Source: Tessaracoccus sp. OS52
GTDB taxonomy: Bacteria; Actinomycetota; Actinomycetes; Propionibacteriales; Propionibacteriaceae
Assembly: GCF_020687685.1 (NCBI RefSeq)
Contig: NZ_JAJEWM010000004.1
Location: forward strand, 1-64,000
Length of the DNA stretch: 64,000 nucleotides
Direction: 5' to 3'
The position numbers were made by a program, and so were the translations under genes. Position 1 is the stretch's first letter; each line of letters opens with the position of its first letter. The notes beneath the pieces are model-generated. The model made no database searches. It was given only the letters and a program-made list of their open reading frames with translations, and was not told the DNA's origin. Shown here one piece after another: positions 24,568-33,254 of the stretch.

Positions 24568-25011
24568 ATGGGTCTGCTGAACCACATCGGCATCACAGTT
24601 TCCAACCTCGAACGCTCGATCGAGTTCTACACCTTGCTCGGCATCACCCCGCCCCCCGCGGAATGGGTCTTCGGCATCTCCGGCGAGTGGCTGTCCAAGA
24701 TGGTCGAGGAGGACGGCGCGGAGGTCCGCGTCGCGTTCCTGCCCATCGAGGGTGATGTCGTGCTCGAACTGCTGGAGTACCAGGTCCCCGAGGGCGAGAA
24801 GCGCAACACCAAGCCCAACCGCGACGCAGGGGCCATGCACATCGCGCTCAACGTCGACGACGTCGAGGAGGTCTACGCCCGCCTCAAGGACCAGGTGCAG
24901 TTCAACTGCGAGCCGCAGACCGTGGCGATGGGCCCCTGGGCCGGCAACCGCGTCGTCTACCTCAAGGACCCCGACGGCACCCCCGTGGAACTGGTCCAGA
25001 ACGTCGTCTGA
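24568..25011 (+). CDS. VOC (glyoxalase/bleomycin-resistance fold) family protein
   Basis: A 147-residue cytosolic protein of the vicinal oxygen chelate superfamily with two beta-alpha-beta-beta-beta modules: LNHIGITVSNLERSIEFYTLLGI and MHIALNVDDVEEVYARLK. Candidate metal ligands are His6, Glu near LELLEY, His in AMHIALNV and Glu in PVELVQNVV. Methylmalonyl-CoA epimerase belongs to this fold and would fit propionate metabolism, but the signature residues are not close enough to assign it. It stands alone with a good ribosome-binding site (AAGGAAGGGA). Confidence 0.75.
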   Translation: MGLLNHIGITVSNLERSIEFYTLLGITPPPAEWVFGISGEWLSKMVEEDGAEVRVAFLPIEGDVVLELLEYQVPEGEKRNTKPNRDAGAMHIALNVDDVEEVYARLKDQVQFNCEPQTVAMGPWAGNRVVYLKDPDGTPVELVQNVV

Positions 25012-25100
25012 GGCACTTGGCGGGTCCGGGTCGGCGAGTCGGCCCGGACCCCGGCGCTGGCGCGGCGCGGATGCGTGCCCGGTCCAATACCCTTTGACGC

Positions 25101-25706
25101 GTGACCACCACCACCGAGCACGCGCTGCCGACGGGGGAGCCCTCGCGGCCCCGTGGGAGCGCACGTCGGCAGGCGCTGATCTGGCTCGCCGTGGTGCTGG
25201 CGGTCGCCGTCGTGGTGGGCGGGATCTGGGCGTTCGGCGGTTTCGACCGGCGCGCAACCCCTTACATGGGAACCCGCACGGAGTTCGGCCAGACCATCGA
25301 GACGCGCTTCTGGGACTTCGTCGTTCTCGGTGATGCCGTGGTGGAGGCGGAACGGCGCTCCATCGACGTCCCCCTGACCGTGACCAGCAAGCTGGAGGAC
25401 AGCACTCGTGAGATCACCTACAGTGCGCTGATCCTCCGGCTCCCCGACGGTGAGGTGCTCACCTCGAACTACTGCCAGCTCGGAGACCGGAGCCACTTCG
25501 GACCCTTCGTCGCCACGGACGCGCTGTGCGAGTTCGACTTCCAGAGCAACGAGATCGAGGCCCCTCCCGAGGGGAACTACGCCGCCACCCTCGTCGTGCT
25601 CGACCAAATCCTCTACAAGGAGTTGCTGACCGGCGAGCGCCCACGCGCCAACAACGCCGTCGCCCACGTCGAACTCGGCGTGGTCCAGCTGGAGGAGGAG
25701 CTGTGA
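25101..25706 (+). CDS. Single-TM exported beta-rich protein, first of three
   Basis: A 201-residue protein of no known family. It has an Arg-rich cytoplasmic N-terminus (about 1-24), one membrane helix (about 25-46: ALIWLAVVLAVAVVVGGIWA) and an extracellular beta-rich domain with two cysteines (SNYCQLGDR and DALCEFDF) that could form a disulfide. The GTG at 25101 is the first plausible start. Its stop overlaps the GTG of the next gene, so the three small membrane genes at 25101-26832 are a coupled operon. Repeated beta-strand phrases recall DUF4352-type telokin-like domains, but this is not secure. Confidence 0.6.
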   Translation: MTTTTEHALPTGEPSRPRGSARRQALIWLAVVLAVAVVVGGIWAFGGFDRRATPYMGTRTEFGQTIETRFWDFVVLGDAVVEAERRSIDVPLTVTSKLEDSTREITYSALILRLPDGEVLTSNYCQLGDRSHFGPFVATDALCEFDFQSNEIEAPPEGNYAATLVVLDQILYKELLTGERPRANNAVAHVELGVVQLEEEL

Positions 25707-26257
25707 AGAGACTGTCCGCGGTCCTGACGGCTGTCGTCAGCCTGTTGCTGGTGGGGTTCATCCGCAGCGCCGTCCCGCCCTACACCCCGGACGAGTACGA
25801 CGTGCGCCCCGATGAGGCAGGCGTCGGACGCCATGAGCAGTACACCGTCGAACTGCTCGGATTCCACCAGGCCGTCCGGCTCGTCCACGAACGCTCCTAC
25901 GAGACCATCGAGCTGGAGACCGACCACGTCTTCGTCCTGATGGAGGTGCGGGTGACGCCACACCGCCAGACCCTGCTCCCCGCGGTCGAACTCAGGACAC
26001 CCGACGGCTACTCCTACGACTACCTGGACCCCATGGGGTTCCCCGTGCTGAGCACCGCCTTCGTCGGCCAGACCACGACGGCCACCTACATCTTCGAAGT
26101 GCCGGAGGCCAAGGTGGAGGGTTCCTGGGTGGGCTTCCACGGCTCGCGCGCCGACGGCCTCCAGCCCGTCTGGCCGGTGCTGCGCTTCGACGTCGTCGAT
26201 CCGGAGGTGCACGACGAGTACAACGTGTCGCCCCTGCTCGTGGAGCCGTCGCGATGA
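25703..26257 (+). CDS. Exported beta-rich protein, second of three
   Basis: A 184-residue protein starting with a hydrophobic signal or anchor (LSAVLTAVVSLLLVGFI, about 4-20). The external part (EQYTVELLGFHQAVRLVHERSYETIELETDHVFVLMEVRVTPHRQ ... in shorter strands) resembles DUF4352-like immunoglobulin folds that modify cell-surface complexes. The GTG at 25703 overlaps the previous TGA by one codon frame, and its own stop overlaps the next ATG (ATGA). No cysteine pair or catalytic motif is seen. The function is unknown. Confidence 0.6.
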   Translation: MKRLSAVLTAVVSLLLVGFIRSAVPPYTPDEYDVRPDEAGVGRHEQYTVELLGFHQAVRLVHERSYETIELETDHVFVLMEVRVTPHRQTLLPAVELRTPDGYSYDYLDPMGFPVLSTAFVGQTTTATYIFEVPEAKVEGSWVGFHGSRADGLQPVWPVLRFDVVDPEVHDEYNVSPLLVEPSR

Positions 26258-26832
26258 CCGGCCCGGCGGGCGTGTTGGTGGAGGGCGTGCGACGCGACCC
26301 GAAATGGTGGGTGGCCTTCGGGATCATCGCCGCCCTCGTCGTCGGCTACTCGGTGGCGGTGGGCCAGTACCTGTCCACGCTGCGCCAGCCGGAGGTGATC
26401 GGGCACAGCGTGGTTGGGGAGTGGGCGGACCTGTCCGACTACGGATTCCGCATCCGCGTGGACAGCATGGAGTACTTCGACGCCCTCCCCGGGTCCTGGG
26501 ACCCCAGCCAGCTCAACGAGCCGCCGGAGGGCATGAAATACCTGCGAGTCCTGTACACCGTCGAGGCGCTGGTTCCGCCGGAGGGAGACCTGGGCTGCAT
26601 CGTCGACCTGCGAAACGGCGACGGCGAGGAGCTCGACCTCACCGAGATCGGTCTGGCCGGGCCCGAGGGGGAAGGTTGCACCCGCTACGACGGCCGCGAC
26701 GGGATCGCAGTCGGCGACACCTACGAGACGCAGTCGGTCTTCGTGGTCCAGCCGGTTCCCATCGAGGACTACACCATCGTCATCACCCCGATGTTCGCCG
26801 ACGAGCGCGTCCACTGGGAGATCACAGCCTGA
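26254..26832 (+). CDS. Single-TM exported beta-rich protein, third of three
   Basis: A 192-residue protein with one N-terminal membrane helix (about 19-40: WWVAFGIIAALVVGYSVAVG) and an external domain with two cysteines (DLGCIVDL and GEGCTRYD). GMKYLRVLYTVEALVPPEG and GDTYETQSVFVVQPVPIEDYTIVITP follow the strand order of DUF4352-like domains. It starts in the stop of the previous gene. Together the three proteins look like subunits of one envelope assembly. The downstream convergent gene at 26921 is a multi-TM protein that may or may not be related. Confidence 0.6.
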   Translation: MTGPAGVLVEGVRRDPKWWVAFGIIAALVVGYSVAVGQYLSTLRQPEVIGHSVVGEWADLSDYGFRIRVDSMEYFDALPGSWDPSQLNEPPEGMKYLRVLYTVEALVPPEGDLGCIVDLRNGDGEELDLTEIGLAGPEGEGCTRYDGRDGIAVGDTYETQSVFVVQPVPIEDYTIVITPMFADERVHWEITA

Positions 26833-26920
26833 TCGGCGCGCGGCAGGATTGGGAGGCATGGAAAATCGGACAGGGTAAGCGCTCTCTCTGCACTGGAGTG
26901 CACAGCAAGCGGTTACTGCG

Positions 26921-28306
26921 TCAGATTTTCACTCCCGCCGGGGACGGGCCTTCTTTCAGCTCGCTCTGGGGCGCCGCCGAAAGCTGCGGCTCCGGCTCGT
27001 GTGGGTCGGTGTCCCTGCCCGCGTCCACCAGCCCCGACGCGTCGGCCAGACCCCGGTCGAAGGCCGCCGCGTAGAGGCAGACCGAAAGCGAGACGAAGAC
27101 GAACTCGCGCCAGGCCTCGATCCCGTTGAAGGCGCGCAGAGCGTTCTCGGCCGTGTCTGCTGCGAAGACCCGGAACAGCGCGCCCTGGATGGCCACCGTG
27201 ATGGCGCTGACCAGCGCGGACAGGATCAGGTAGGCGCCCAGCACGTAGGGTCCTGACTTCCAGATCAGCCGGAAGGCGTGGAGCAGGGGCAGGTACTTGT
27301 CCCTCAGGTCGGCGAACAGCAGGTTGAACAGCCGCCCGAGGGTGGCCGCGACGTCGTCGTCGGCGTTGTCGACGAGGCGGGACCGGATTCGCGCGTTCTT
27401 GCCGAGCAGGTCGCGGGCCCGGAACTCCCGCCAGCCGAACACGATGGCCACCACCGACAGCCACATCAGCGGGAGAGCGACGCCCTCCCACAGGCCGGGA
27501 AGCACGGATTCGGCGAGCCAGATGCCCGCCCGGTTGAGTGCCTCCGGGAGGGTCAGGTCGAACGGGAGCCTGAGGTCGGGGAGCCACTCCAGGAACTGGT
27601 GCCAGGCCGTTTCCGAGTCGCGCCAGATCCGGCGTTGCTGCAGCCAGACCAGCACCGATTCCGCACCCAGCAGGATGATGAAGAACGTGGCGAAGGCCCA
27701 AAGTCCTTCCAGGAAGATCAGCGGCACCCGCCACCACGACGACGCCCGGCGCCGCACGAGCCAGCCGTAGAGGCTCTTGCCCGCCAGGGCGGCGACGCCG
27801 AGTGCGAGGTAGGTGGGCAACCTGTCCGGGTGCCGGTTGATGGACCATTCGGAGGCGTTCCAGACGGTCTGGATCACGGTGTTCCACAGGAAGCCGTCGC
27901 GGATCATGTCGTCGATGAGACCCCAGACCGCGTACACGCCCAGCACCGGGCCGATCGTCAGGACCGCGACGTCGACCCGCCGCTCCCGCGCCCAGACGGC
28001 CTCCGGGATGTGGTTCAGGTCGGAGTGGCCGCGAGCGCGGATCCGCTCCGCGCTGGTCAGGCCCGGTTTGAGTTCGTGGATGGCGAAGACCACACCGACG
28101 ACGTTGAAGGTGACACCGACGACGAACAGGAGCGGGCCGACGACCCCGAACCGGTTGCCAAGCAACGCCGATCCCATCAGGCACAGGCCGTAGAGCAACC
28201 AGCTCAACAGCAACCAGGTGCCCACGCGTGGCAGGAAGCGCAACCAGAGCTGGAACATCCGCCTGGCCAGCGCGACGAACTCTCGGATCAGGGACACACG
28301 GAGCAT
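26921..28306 (-). CDS. Multi-spanning membrane protein of unknown function
   Basis: A 461-residue integral membrane protein with about nine or ten hydrophobic segments, including TWLLLSWLLYGLCLMGSALL, VVGPLLFVVGVTFNVVGVVF, VLGVYAVWGLI, WAFATFFIILLGAESVLVWL, LMWLSVVAIVFGW and GAYLILSALVSAITVAI. The C-terminal 45 residues are polar and proline-rich. No transporter or enzyme motif was recognised. The ATG at 28306 opens directly into an amphipathic N-terminus. It converges on the three small membrane genes, 88 bp apart. Confidence 0.55.
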   Translation of the reverse strand: MLRVSLIREFVALARRMFQLWLRFLPRVGTWLLLSWLLYGLCLMGSALLGNRFGVVGPLLFVVGVTFNVVGVVFAIHELKPGLTSAERIRARGHSDLNHIPEAVWARERRVDVAVLTIGPVLGVYAVWGLIDDMIRDGFLWNTVIQTVWNASEWSINRHPDRLPTYLALGVAALAGKSLYGWLVRRRASSWWRVPLIFLEGLWAFATFFIILLGAESVLVWLQQRRIWRDSETAWHQFLEWLPDLRLPFDLTLPEALNRAGIWLAESVLPGLWEGVALPLMWLSVVAIVFGWREFRARDLLGKNARIRSRLVDNADDDVAATLGRLFNLLFADLRDKYLPLLHAFRLIWKSGPYVLGAYLILSALVSAITVAIQGALFRVFAADTAENALRAFNGIEAWREFVFVSLSVCLYAAAFDRGLADASGLVDAGRDTDPHEPEPQLSAAPQSELKEGPSPAGVKI

Positions 28307-28349
28307 CCTAGGGACCCCGCGGCCACTCGTGCCCGGACAGCCCGGAAGT

Positions 28350-28389
28350 GTGGCGCTTGAGGGTCCGAACTCCGACCCGCATGCGCCAC
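28350..28389. repeat. Dispersed palindrome, family A copy 2
   Basis: GTGGCGCTTGAGGGTC (28350-28365) faces GACCCGCATGCGCCAC (28374-28389), an imperfect version of the element at 16129-16168. The following GCTTGTCGG also matches the flank of copy 1. It lies between a multi-TM gene and the PemK-type gene. Confidence 0.75.
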
Positions 28390-28399
28390 GCTTGTCGGG

Positions 28400-28981
28400 T
28401 CAGTAGTGCTCAAGCACAGCCTGCGCGACGAGGTTGAAGCGCTCCTCGTCGAGGATGGCGCCGATCCGGCGCACCTTGTCCGGGTCGATCCGGATGATCC
28501 GGTTCACCCGGACCTCGCTGGGGCGCCCCTCGCGGTCCCACTCGCCCGGGCCGATGTCCAGCCAGTACCTGCCCTGGCTCTCCTCCCAGGCGGCATCCCG
28601 GGTGTTGTCCTTGGAAGTGACCTGCAGCACCAGCAGCCACTCGCCGTCGAGTCCGATGATCAGCGCGGGCCGGTCCTTGCCGCGGGTGGGGTCCTCCTCG
28701 TAGGGGACCCAGGTCCACACGATTTCACCCGGGTCGGGCAGGTCGTCCCGCAGCGGTGCGTAGGTGATGCGGGGCCGCCCGGTGAAGTCGCCGGGATACG
28801 CGCCGGTGCTCGTCCCGACCGTCTCGCGACGCCCGCCAGTGCGCTCGCCGGTGCGCCCCCCGCGATCCTCGTCGCGACGGTCCGGGACGCGGCGACGCTT
28901 TCGCTCCTGCGTGCGGATCGCCTGCTTGACCACCTGCTGCACCAGCCGCAGCCCCGCGTTGATCAGCTTGTTGCCTGCCAT
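28400..28981 (-). CDS. PemK/MazF-type domain protein with charged N-terminal extension
   Basis: A 193-residue protein. The first 75 residues are basic and low complexity (RKRRRVPDRRDEDRGGRTG). The rest follows the MazF/PemK beta-barrel: GEIVWTWVPYEEDPTRGKDR, RPALIIGLDGEWLLVLQVTSKD and a C-terminal helix (DKVRRIGAILDEERFNLVAQ). MazF proteins cut mRNA, but this extended actinobacterial form has no antitoxin gene beside it, and the N-terminal arm is unusual, so toxin activity is uncertain. The ATG at 28981 starts a helix that is conserved-looking (NKLINAGLRLVQQVVKQA). Confidence 0.7.
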   Translation of the reverse strand: MAGNKLINAGLRLVQQVVKQAIRTQERKRRRVPDRRDEDRGGRTGERTGGRRETVGTSTGAYPGDFTGRPRITYAPLRDDLPDPGEIVWTWVPYEEDPTRGKDRPALIIGLDGEWLLVLQVTSKDNTRDAAWEESQGRYWLDIGPGEWDREGRPSEVRVNRIIRIDPDKVRRIGAILDEERFNLVAQAVLEHY

Positions 28982-29002
28982 GTGCCGGGAGTCTATCCGC
29001 GC

Positions 29003-29605
29003 TCAGCGGTACCGGGGCAGCCGCCCGTAGAACACCTTCTCGGGCCTCCGGTACGCGGGCGGCCGCTTGCCGCGATGCACCTCGAACCGCCGGAAGAACT
29101 CCGTGACCGGAGGCAGCAGCAGCAGGAGCGCGCCCACCACGGCCAGCCCCAGCGCGACCAGCCCCCACCAGCTGAAGAGAGCGACGACGGCACCGTTCAG
29201 TGCGATCGCCACCAGACCCGCCCAGCGGCTCCAGCGCCACCCGTTCCACGCCTGGAACCCGACGGCGCCGGTGAACCCGCCGACGAGGGCGGCAACGATG
29301 GCCAGGGCGCCCTCAAGGGTCAGCGAGAGCCACTTGCCCGGCTGCGGTTCCACCCACTCCACCAACCGCGCCGACGACGCGTAGGACTCGGGATGGGCGG
29401 CCAGCCACCAGTGGATGCCGTAGGTGACGGCGGTGGCCGCCGTAGCCAGGAGGAACGCGATCATGGCGACCAGCACCAGGGCCGGCCTGCGCGGTTCCCC
29501 GGTGCGCGGGCTGGGCGGTGCCTCGTCGGTGAGCTGGGGGAGCGGGGGAAGGGTCGCGATCTCCTTGGGACGCGTCGTGCGCGCCTGTGGCGTCTCCTGG
29601 GTCAT
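29003..29605 (-). CDS. Four-TM membrane protein of unknown function
   Basis: A 200-residue inner-membrane protein. The N-terminal 40 residues are proline-rich and cytoplasmic. Four helices follow: ALVLVAMIAFLLATAATAV, LTLEGALAIVAALVGGFTGA, WAGLVAIALNGAVVALFSWW and LVALGLAVVGALLLLLPPV. The C-terminus is basic (KRPPAYRRPEKVFYGRLP). ATG 29605 has a good GGAGGTGAC ribosome-binding site. It lies 21 bp upstream of the PemK-type gene and probably shares its transcript. Confidence 0.65.
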   Translation of the reverse strand: MTQETPQARTTRPKEIATLPPLPQLTDEAPPSPRTGEPRRPALVLVAMIAFLLATAATAVTYGIHWWLAAHPESYASSARLVEWVEPQPGKWLSLTLEGALAIVAALVGGFTGAVGFQAWNGWRWSRWAGLVAIALNGAVVALFSWWGLVALGLAVVGALLLLLPPVTEFFRRFEVHRGKRPPAYRRPEKVFYGRLPRYR

Positions 29606-29660
29606 GTCACCTCCGGATCGCAAGCTTATCGCTCGGCGGAACACATCCTAGGGTGGTGCC

Positions 29661-30368
29661 ATGAGCCGCAGCATCGTCCTGGTCCACGGCAGCCGCACCT
29701 CGGGCAGCCAGTGGGACCCGCAGGTGCAGCGCCTCGCCGCGCGCGGCTGGCGCTGCGTCGCGCCGGACCTGCCCGGGCACGGCGACCGGCGTGACGAGGA
29801 GTTCACCGCCGTCGCCGCAGTCGACGCCATCCGGGCGGCGCTCGAGGCCTCGGGAGAACCTGCCCATCTCGTGGGCCACTCGCTGGGCGGGATGCTGGCG
29901 ATCCACGCGGCGGCCACCCACCCGGGGCTGGTGCGCACCCTGACCGCCGCCTGCTGCTCGGTCCAGCCCAGCGCCCACACCGCAGGGTTCTACGGCGGTC
30001 TCATCAGGGCGGCGGACCGGCTGGGTGAGCGCCCGGTGCGGCGCCTGCTGGGGGCCGACGGCGCGGCCTGGTACCTGCGCAAGGGCCGGGCAGGACTCGA
30101 CGTCGTCGCAGCGTCCATGCGCGCCGTCGCCGCGTTCGACCTCCTGGCCGACCTCGCCCGGATCCCCGCGCCGGTGACCATCCTCAACGCCCGGGTGGAC
30201 CAGCTGCGGCTGCAGGAGCGACGCTTCGCGACGGTGCCCGCGCGCGGCCGGCTCGTGGTGCTCGGGTACGGCACCCACATGGTGAACCTGACTCACCCGG
30301 AGCGCTTCACCACCGACCTCGAGCGGGTCCTGTCGGAGGCCGACGCCGTCGCCGCCACCCGGGGCTGA
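29661..30368 (+). CDS. Alpha/beta hydrolase
   Basis: A 235-residue cytosolic hydrolase. The oxyanion region is LVHGSRTSGSQWDPQ and the nucleophile elbow is GHSLGG (Ser near residue 74). The acid is probably the Asp in LNARVDQLRL and the His lies in GYGTHMVNLTHPE. The cap region is short. The substrate cannot be predicted. It is divergent from the membrane-protein gene at 29605 and converges on the M20 gene with 2 bp between the stops. Confidence 0.85.
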   Translation: MSRSIVLVHGSRTSGSQWDPQVQRLAARGWRCVAPDLPGHGDRRDEEFTAVAAVDAIRAALEASGEPAHLVGHSLGGMLAIHAAATHPGLVRTLTAACCSVQPSAHTAGFYGGLIRAADRLGERPVRRLLGADGAAWYLRKGRAGLDVVAASMRAVAAFDLLADLARIPAPVTILNARVDQLRLQERRFATVPARGRLVVLGYGTHMVNLTHPERFTTDLERVLSEADAVAATRG

Positions 30369-30370
30369 GG

Positions 30371-31567
30371 TCAGCTCAGGCGGTCGTAGGCGAGTTGCGC
30401 CAGGAGGGTGGCGCCGTCGGCGAGCACACCGTCGTCGAAGCGGGCGTAGGCGGAGTGGTTGAACGGTGCGGTCTCGGGGTCGGCGTCTGGCGGGGTTGCC
30501 GCCAGGCCGATGAAGCAGCCGCTGGTCGCCTGCAGGATGCGGGAGAAGTCCTCGGCCCCGGCCAGGGGGTCCACCCAGCGGTTGTGCCGGTCGGCGCCGA
30601 AGAGCCTGGCGACGGTGGCCGCGACGTGGTCGGCCTCGCCCGGGTCGTTGACGGTGACCGGGTACTGCCGCACCAGTTCGTACTCGGCCTCCAGCCCGTG
30701 CGCGTCGGCGATGCCGGCGAACAGCTTGGGTAGCCGGTCCAGCAGCTTGGTGTGGGCCTCGTCGGAGAAGGTGCGCAGCGTCGCCTCCAGCCTGCCGTCC
30801 TCGGGGATGACGTTGGCGATCGTGCCGGCCTGCAGCAGCCCGACGGTGATGACCACCGGGTCGTGGATGCTGAACTCCCGCGTGACCAGGGAGTGGGAGG
30901 CGGTCACCATCTCCGCCAGCGCCGGCACCGGGTCCTTGCCCAGGTGCGGGGTGGAGCCGTGGGTGCCGCTCCCGACCACCCGGACGCGCGCGACGTCGGA
31001 GGACGCCATCACCGTGCCCGGCTTGGTGGAGAAGGTCCCGTGGGGCTCCAGCGCGCTCCAGACGTGGATCGCGTAGGCGTGGTCGGGACGCGAGCCCGCG
31101 ACGTCGAGCAGCCCCTCCTCCAGCATGTAGCGGGCGCCGTCGACGCCCTCCTCACCGGGCTGGAACATGAAAATCACGTCGCCCGCGAGCTGGTCCTGCA
31201 CCTCGCAGAGGGCTCGTGCGGCGCCGACGAGCATCGTCATGTGCAGGTCATGGCCGCAGGCGTGCATGTTGCCGTTGGTGGAGGCCCACTCCAGCCCCGT
31301 CTCCTCGACCACGGGGAGGGCGTCCATGTCTCCGCGCAGCAGTACTACCGGGCGCTTGCCGTCGGTGGGGATGGCGCCGCGCAGCACGGCGACGACGCTG
31401 GTGACGGATTTGCCGAGCGTGATCTCGAGGGGCAGGTCCTTGATGGCCTCCAGGACGCGGGCCTGGGTCTGCGGCAGTTGCAGCCCAACCTCGGGGATCT
31501 GGTGCAGGTCGCGGCGCAGGGCCACGAGTTCGGCGTCGATGCTGTTCAGGAAGTCCTTGATGCTCAC
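30371..31567 (-). CDS. M20 family amidohydrolase (hippurate hydrolase/IAA-amino-acid hydrolase type)
   Basis: A 398-residue metal-dependent deacylase that cleaves N-acyl amino acids. Metal-site motifs are RGDMDALPV, MHACGHDLHMTMLVG, FQPGEEGVDGARYML and the C-terminal PLAGAEDFSRIL. The dimerisation lid starts near GSGTHGSTPHLGKDPV. The length and motif set match the M20D branch. It is preceded by a hairpin at 31611-31640 and is the sole gene of its unit. Confidence 0.9.
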   Translation of the reverse strand: MSIKDFLNSIDAELVALRRDLHQIPEVGLQLPQTQARVLEAIKDLPLEITLGKSVTSVVAVLRGAIPTDGKRPVVLLRGDMDALPVVEETGLEWASTNGNMHACGHDLHMTMLVGAARALCEVQDQLAGDVIFMFQPGEEGVDGARYMLEEGLLDVAGSRPDHAYAIHVWSALEPHGTFSTKPGTVMASSDVARVRVVGSGTHGSTPHLGKDPVPALAEMVTASHSLVTREFSIHDPVVITVGLLQAGTIANVIPEDGRLEATLRTFSDEAHTKLLDRLPKLFAGIADAHGLEAEYELVRQYPVTVNDPGEADHVAATVARLFGADRHNRWVDPLAGAEDFSRILQATSGCFIGLAATPPDADPETAPFNHSAYARFDDGVLADGATLLAQLAYDRLS

Positions 31568-31610
31568 GGGTGCCAGTCTTTCACGACCGGTGAAGCGTCG
31601 TGAGCGCGAC

Positions 31611-31640
31611 GGAGGGCCGCCGCTGAAGCGACGGCCCTCC
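31611..31640. terminator. Terminator downstream of the CoA-transferase gene
   Basis: GGAGGGCCGCCGC (31611-31623) pairs with GCGACGGCCCTCC (31628-31640) with one mismatch and a four-base loop. It is 22 bp past the stop of the leftward CoA-transferase gene. Confidence 0.75.
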
Positions 31641-31662
31641 GAGAGCTTTGAGAGATTCGTGG

Positions 31663-33180
31663 TCAGTGCTGGACCATCGTGCCCGTCTCGAGGAAGCGCA
31701 CGTGCCAGCCGAGCGCCGTGGCCAGGTCGTGGGGAGTGTGCTGGCCGTTGGCCTTCTTGGCCGCCAGCTTCACGTACTCGCGCAGTGGCTCCTTGAAGTC
31801 GGGGTGCGCGCAGTTGTCGATGATCTTCTGCGCACGCTGGCGGGGTGCCAGACCACGGAGGTCGGCGAGGCCCTGCTCGGTGATGAGGACCGAAACGTCG
31901 TGCTCGGTGTGGTCGACGTGGTTCACCATGGGCACGATGCAGGAGATGGCGCCGCCCTTCGCCGTCGACGGCGTCACGAAGCTCGAGAAGTAGGCGTTGC
32001 GGGTGAAGTCACCTGAGCCGCCGATCCCGTTCTGCATGCGCGAGCCCATCACGTGCGTGGAGTTCACGTTGCCGTAGAGGTCGGCCTCGATCATCCCGTT
32101 GCAGGAGATGACTCCCATGCGGCGGATGGCCTCGGGGTGGTTCGACACGTCCTGTGGGCGCAGGATGATCTTGTCCCGGAAGAAGGCCGCGCGACGGTTC
32201 ATCTCCTCGGCGCCCGTGGGGCTGAGCGAGAACGCCGTGGCGGAGGCGACGGTGAGCTTGCCGGAGTCCAGCAGGTCCATCATCCCGTCCTGGATCACCT
32301 CGGTGTAGGAGGTGAGCTGCTCGAACGGACCCTCGAGCAGGCCCATGAGCACCGCGTTGGCGATGTTGCCGACGCCCGACTGCAGCGGCAGCAGGTTCTT
32401 GGGGAGCCTGCCGGCCTTGACCTCCAGCTCGAAGAAGTCCAGCAGGTGGTTCGCAATGGCCTTGGAGTCGTCGTCGAGCGGCTTGAACGGCGTGTTGCGG
32501 TCGGCCGAGTTCGTCTCGATGATCGCGATGATCTTGTCCGGGTCCACCTTCATCGTCTTGGATCCGATGCGGTCCGACGGCGTGGTGATGGGCAGGGGCA
32601 CCCGGTTCGGCGGGAGGTCGCCGATGGGGTAGTAGATGTCGTGCATCCCGTAGAGGTCCTCGGACTGCCACGAGTTGACCTCGAGGATCACCGCGTCGGC
32701 GTAGTCGAGGTAGGTGCGGTTCATGCCCACCGACGACGAGGGGATCAGTTCGCCCTCGGCCGTGATGGCGGTGACCTCGATGACGGCCAGGTTCATCTTC
32801 CCGTGGAAGCCCTGGGAGACCTGCGGGCCGACGTGGGAGAGGTGGACGTCGGTGTAGAAGCTGGTGCCGTTGTTGATGGCGGCGCGCATCTCCGGGTCCG
32901 ACTGGTAGGGCATGCGCATGTTGATGCCGCCGGTGCGGGCCAGGACGCCGTCGAGTTCAGGGGCGGTCGAGGCGCCTGTGAACACGTTGATCTTGAAGTC
33001 CTGGCCGTGGCGGGTTTCGGCCTCGATGTGGGCGGCGAGCGCCTCCGGGAAGTCCTTGGGGTAGCCGGCTCCGGTGAAGCCGGAGAAGCCGATGGTCCAG
33101 CCGTTCTCTACGAGTGCCGCAGCGTCCGGTGCGGACATGACTTTAGAGCGCAACTTTTCACTGTGGATGCGACCCGACAT
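31663..33180 (-). CDS. Acetyl/propionyl-CoA:succinate-type CoA-transferase (acetyl-CoA hydrolase family)
   Basis: A 505-residue class I CoA-transferase. GFTGAGYPKDFPEALAAH lies at the N-terminus. The catalytic glutamate is in IIAIIETNSADRNTPF, with the oxyanion motif GGSGDFTRNA and the CoA-binding GLADLRGLAPRQRAQ downstream. The branch matches succinyl-CoA:acetate transferases and the propionyl-CoA:succinate transferase that closes the Wood-Werkman cycle in propionibacteria. That role fits the apparent host but is inferred from family and lineage, not shown here. A promoter-proximal ribosome-binding site (AAGGAGGAAAG) precedes ATG 33180. Confidence 0.88.
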   Translation of the reverse strand: MSGRIHSEKLRSKVMSAPDAAALVENGWTIGFSGFTGAGYPKDFPEALAAHIEAETRHGQDFKINVFTGASTAPELDGVLARTGGINMRMPYQSDPEMRAAINNGTSFYTDVHLSHVGPQVSQGFHGKMNLAVIEVTAITAEGELIPSSSVGMNRTYLDYADAVILEVNSWQSEDLYGMHDIYYPIGDLPPNRVPLPITTPSDRIGSKTMKVDPDKIIAIIETNSADRNTPFKPLDDDSKAIANHLLDFFELEVKAGRLPKNLLPLQSGVGNIANAVLMGLLEGPFEQLTSYTEVIQDGMMDLLDSGKLTVASATAFSLSPTGAEEMNRRAAFFRDKIILRPQDVSNHPEAIRRMGVISCNGMIEADLYGNVNSTHVMGSRMQNGIGGSGDFTRNAYFSSFVTPSTAKGGAISCIVPMVNHVDHTEHDVSVLITEQGLADLRGLAPRQRAQKIIDNCAHPDFKEPLREYVKLAAKKANGQHTPHDLATALGWHVRFLETGTMVQH

Positions 33181-33254
33181 CTTTCCTCCTTGAAGATTTG
33201 CAGTGCCTCGACCCTAGCCGGTTGACGTCGCAGGCGGGGTGGCACCCCGGCAAA

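Noticed and set aside
24568-25011. Methylmalonyl-CoA epimerase
   Set aside because: The fold is right and the host makes propionate, but the sequence does not show that enzyme's characteristic segments, so only VOC family is claimed.
28400-28981. Complete MazEF-type toxin-antitoxin module
   Set aside because: Only the PemK/MazF-fold protein is present; the adjacent gene encodes a four-TM protein, not an antitoxin.
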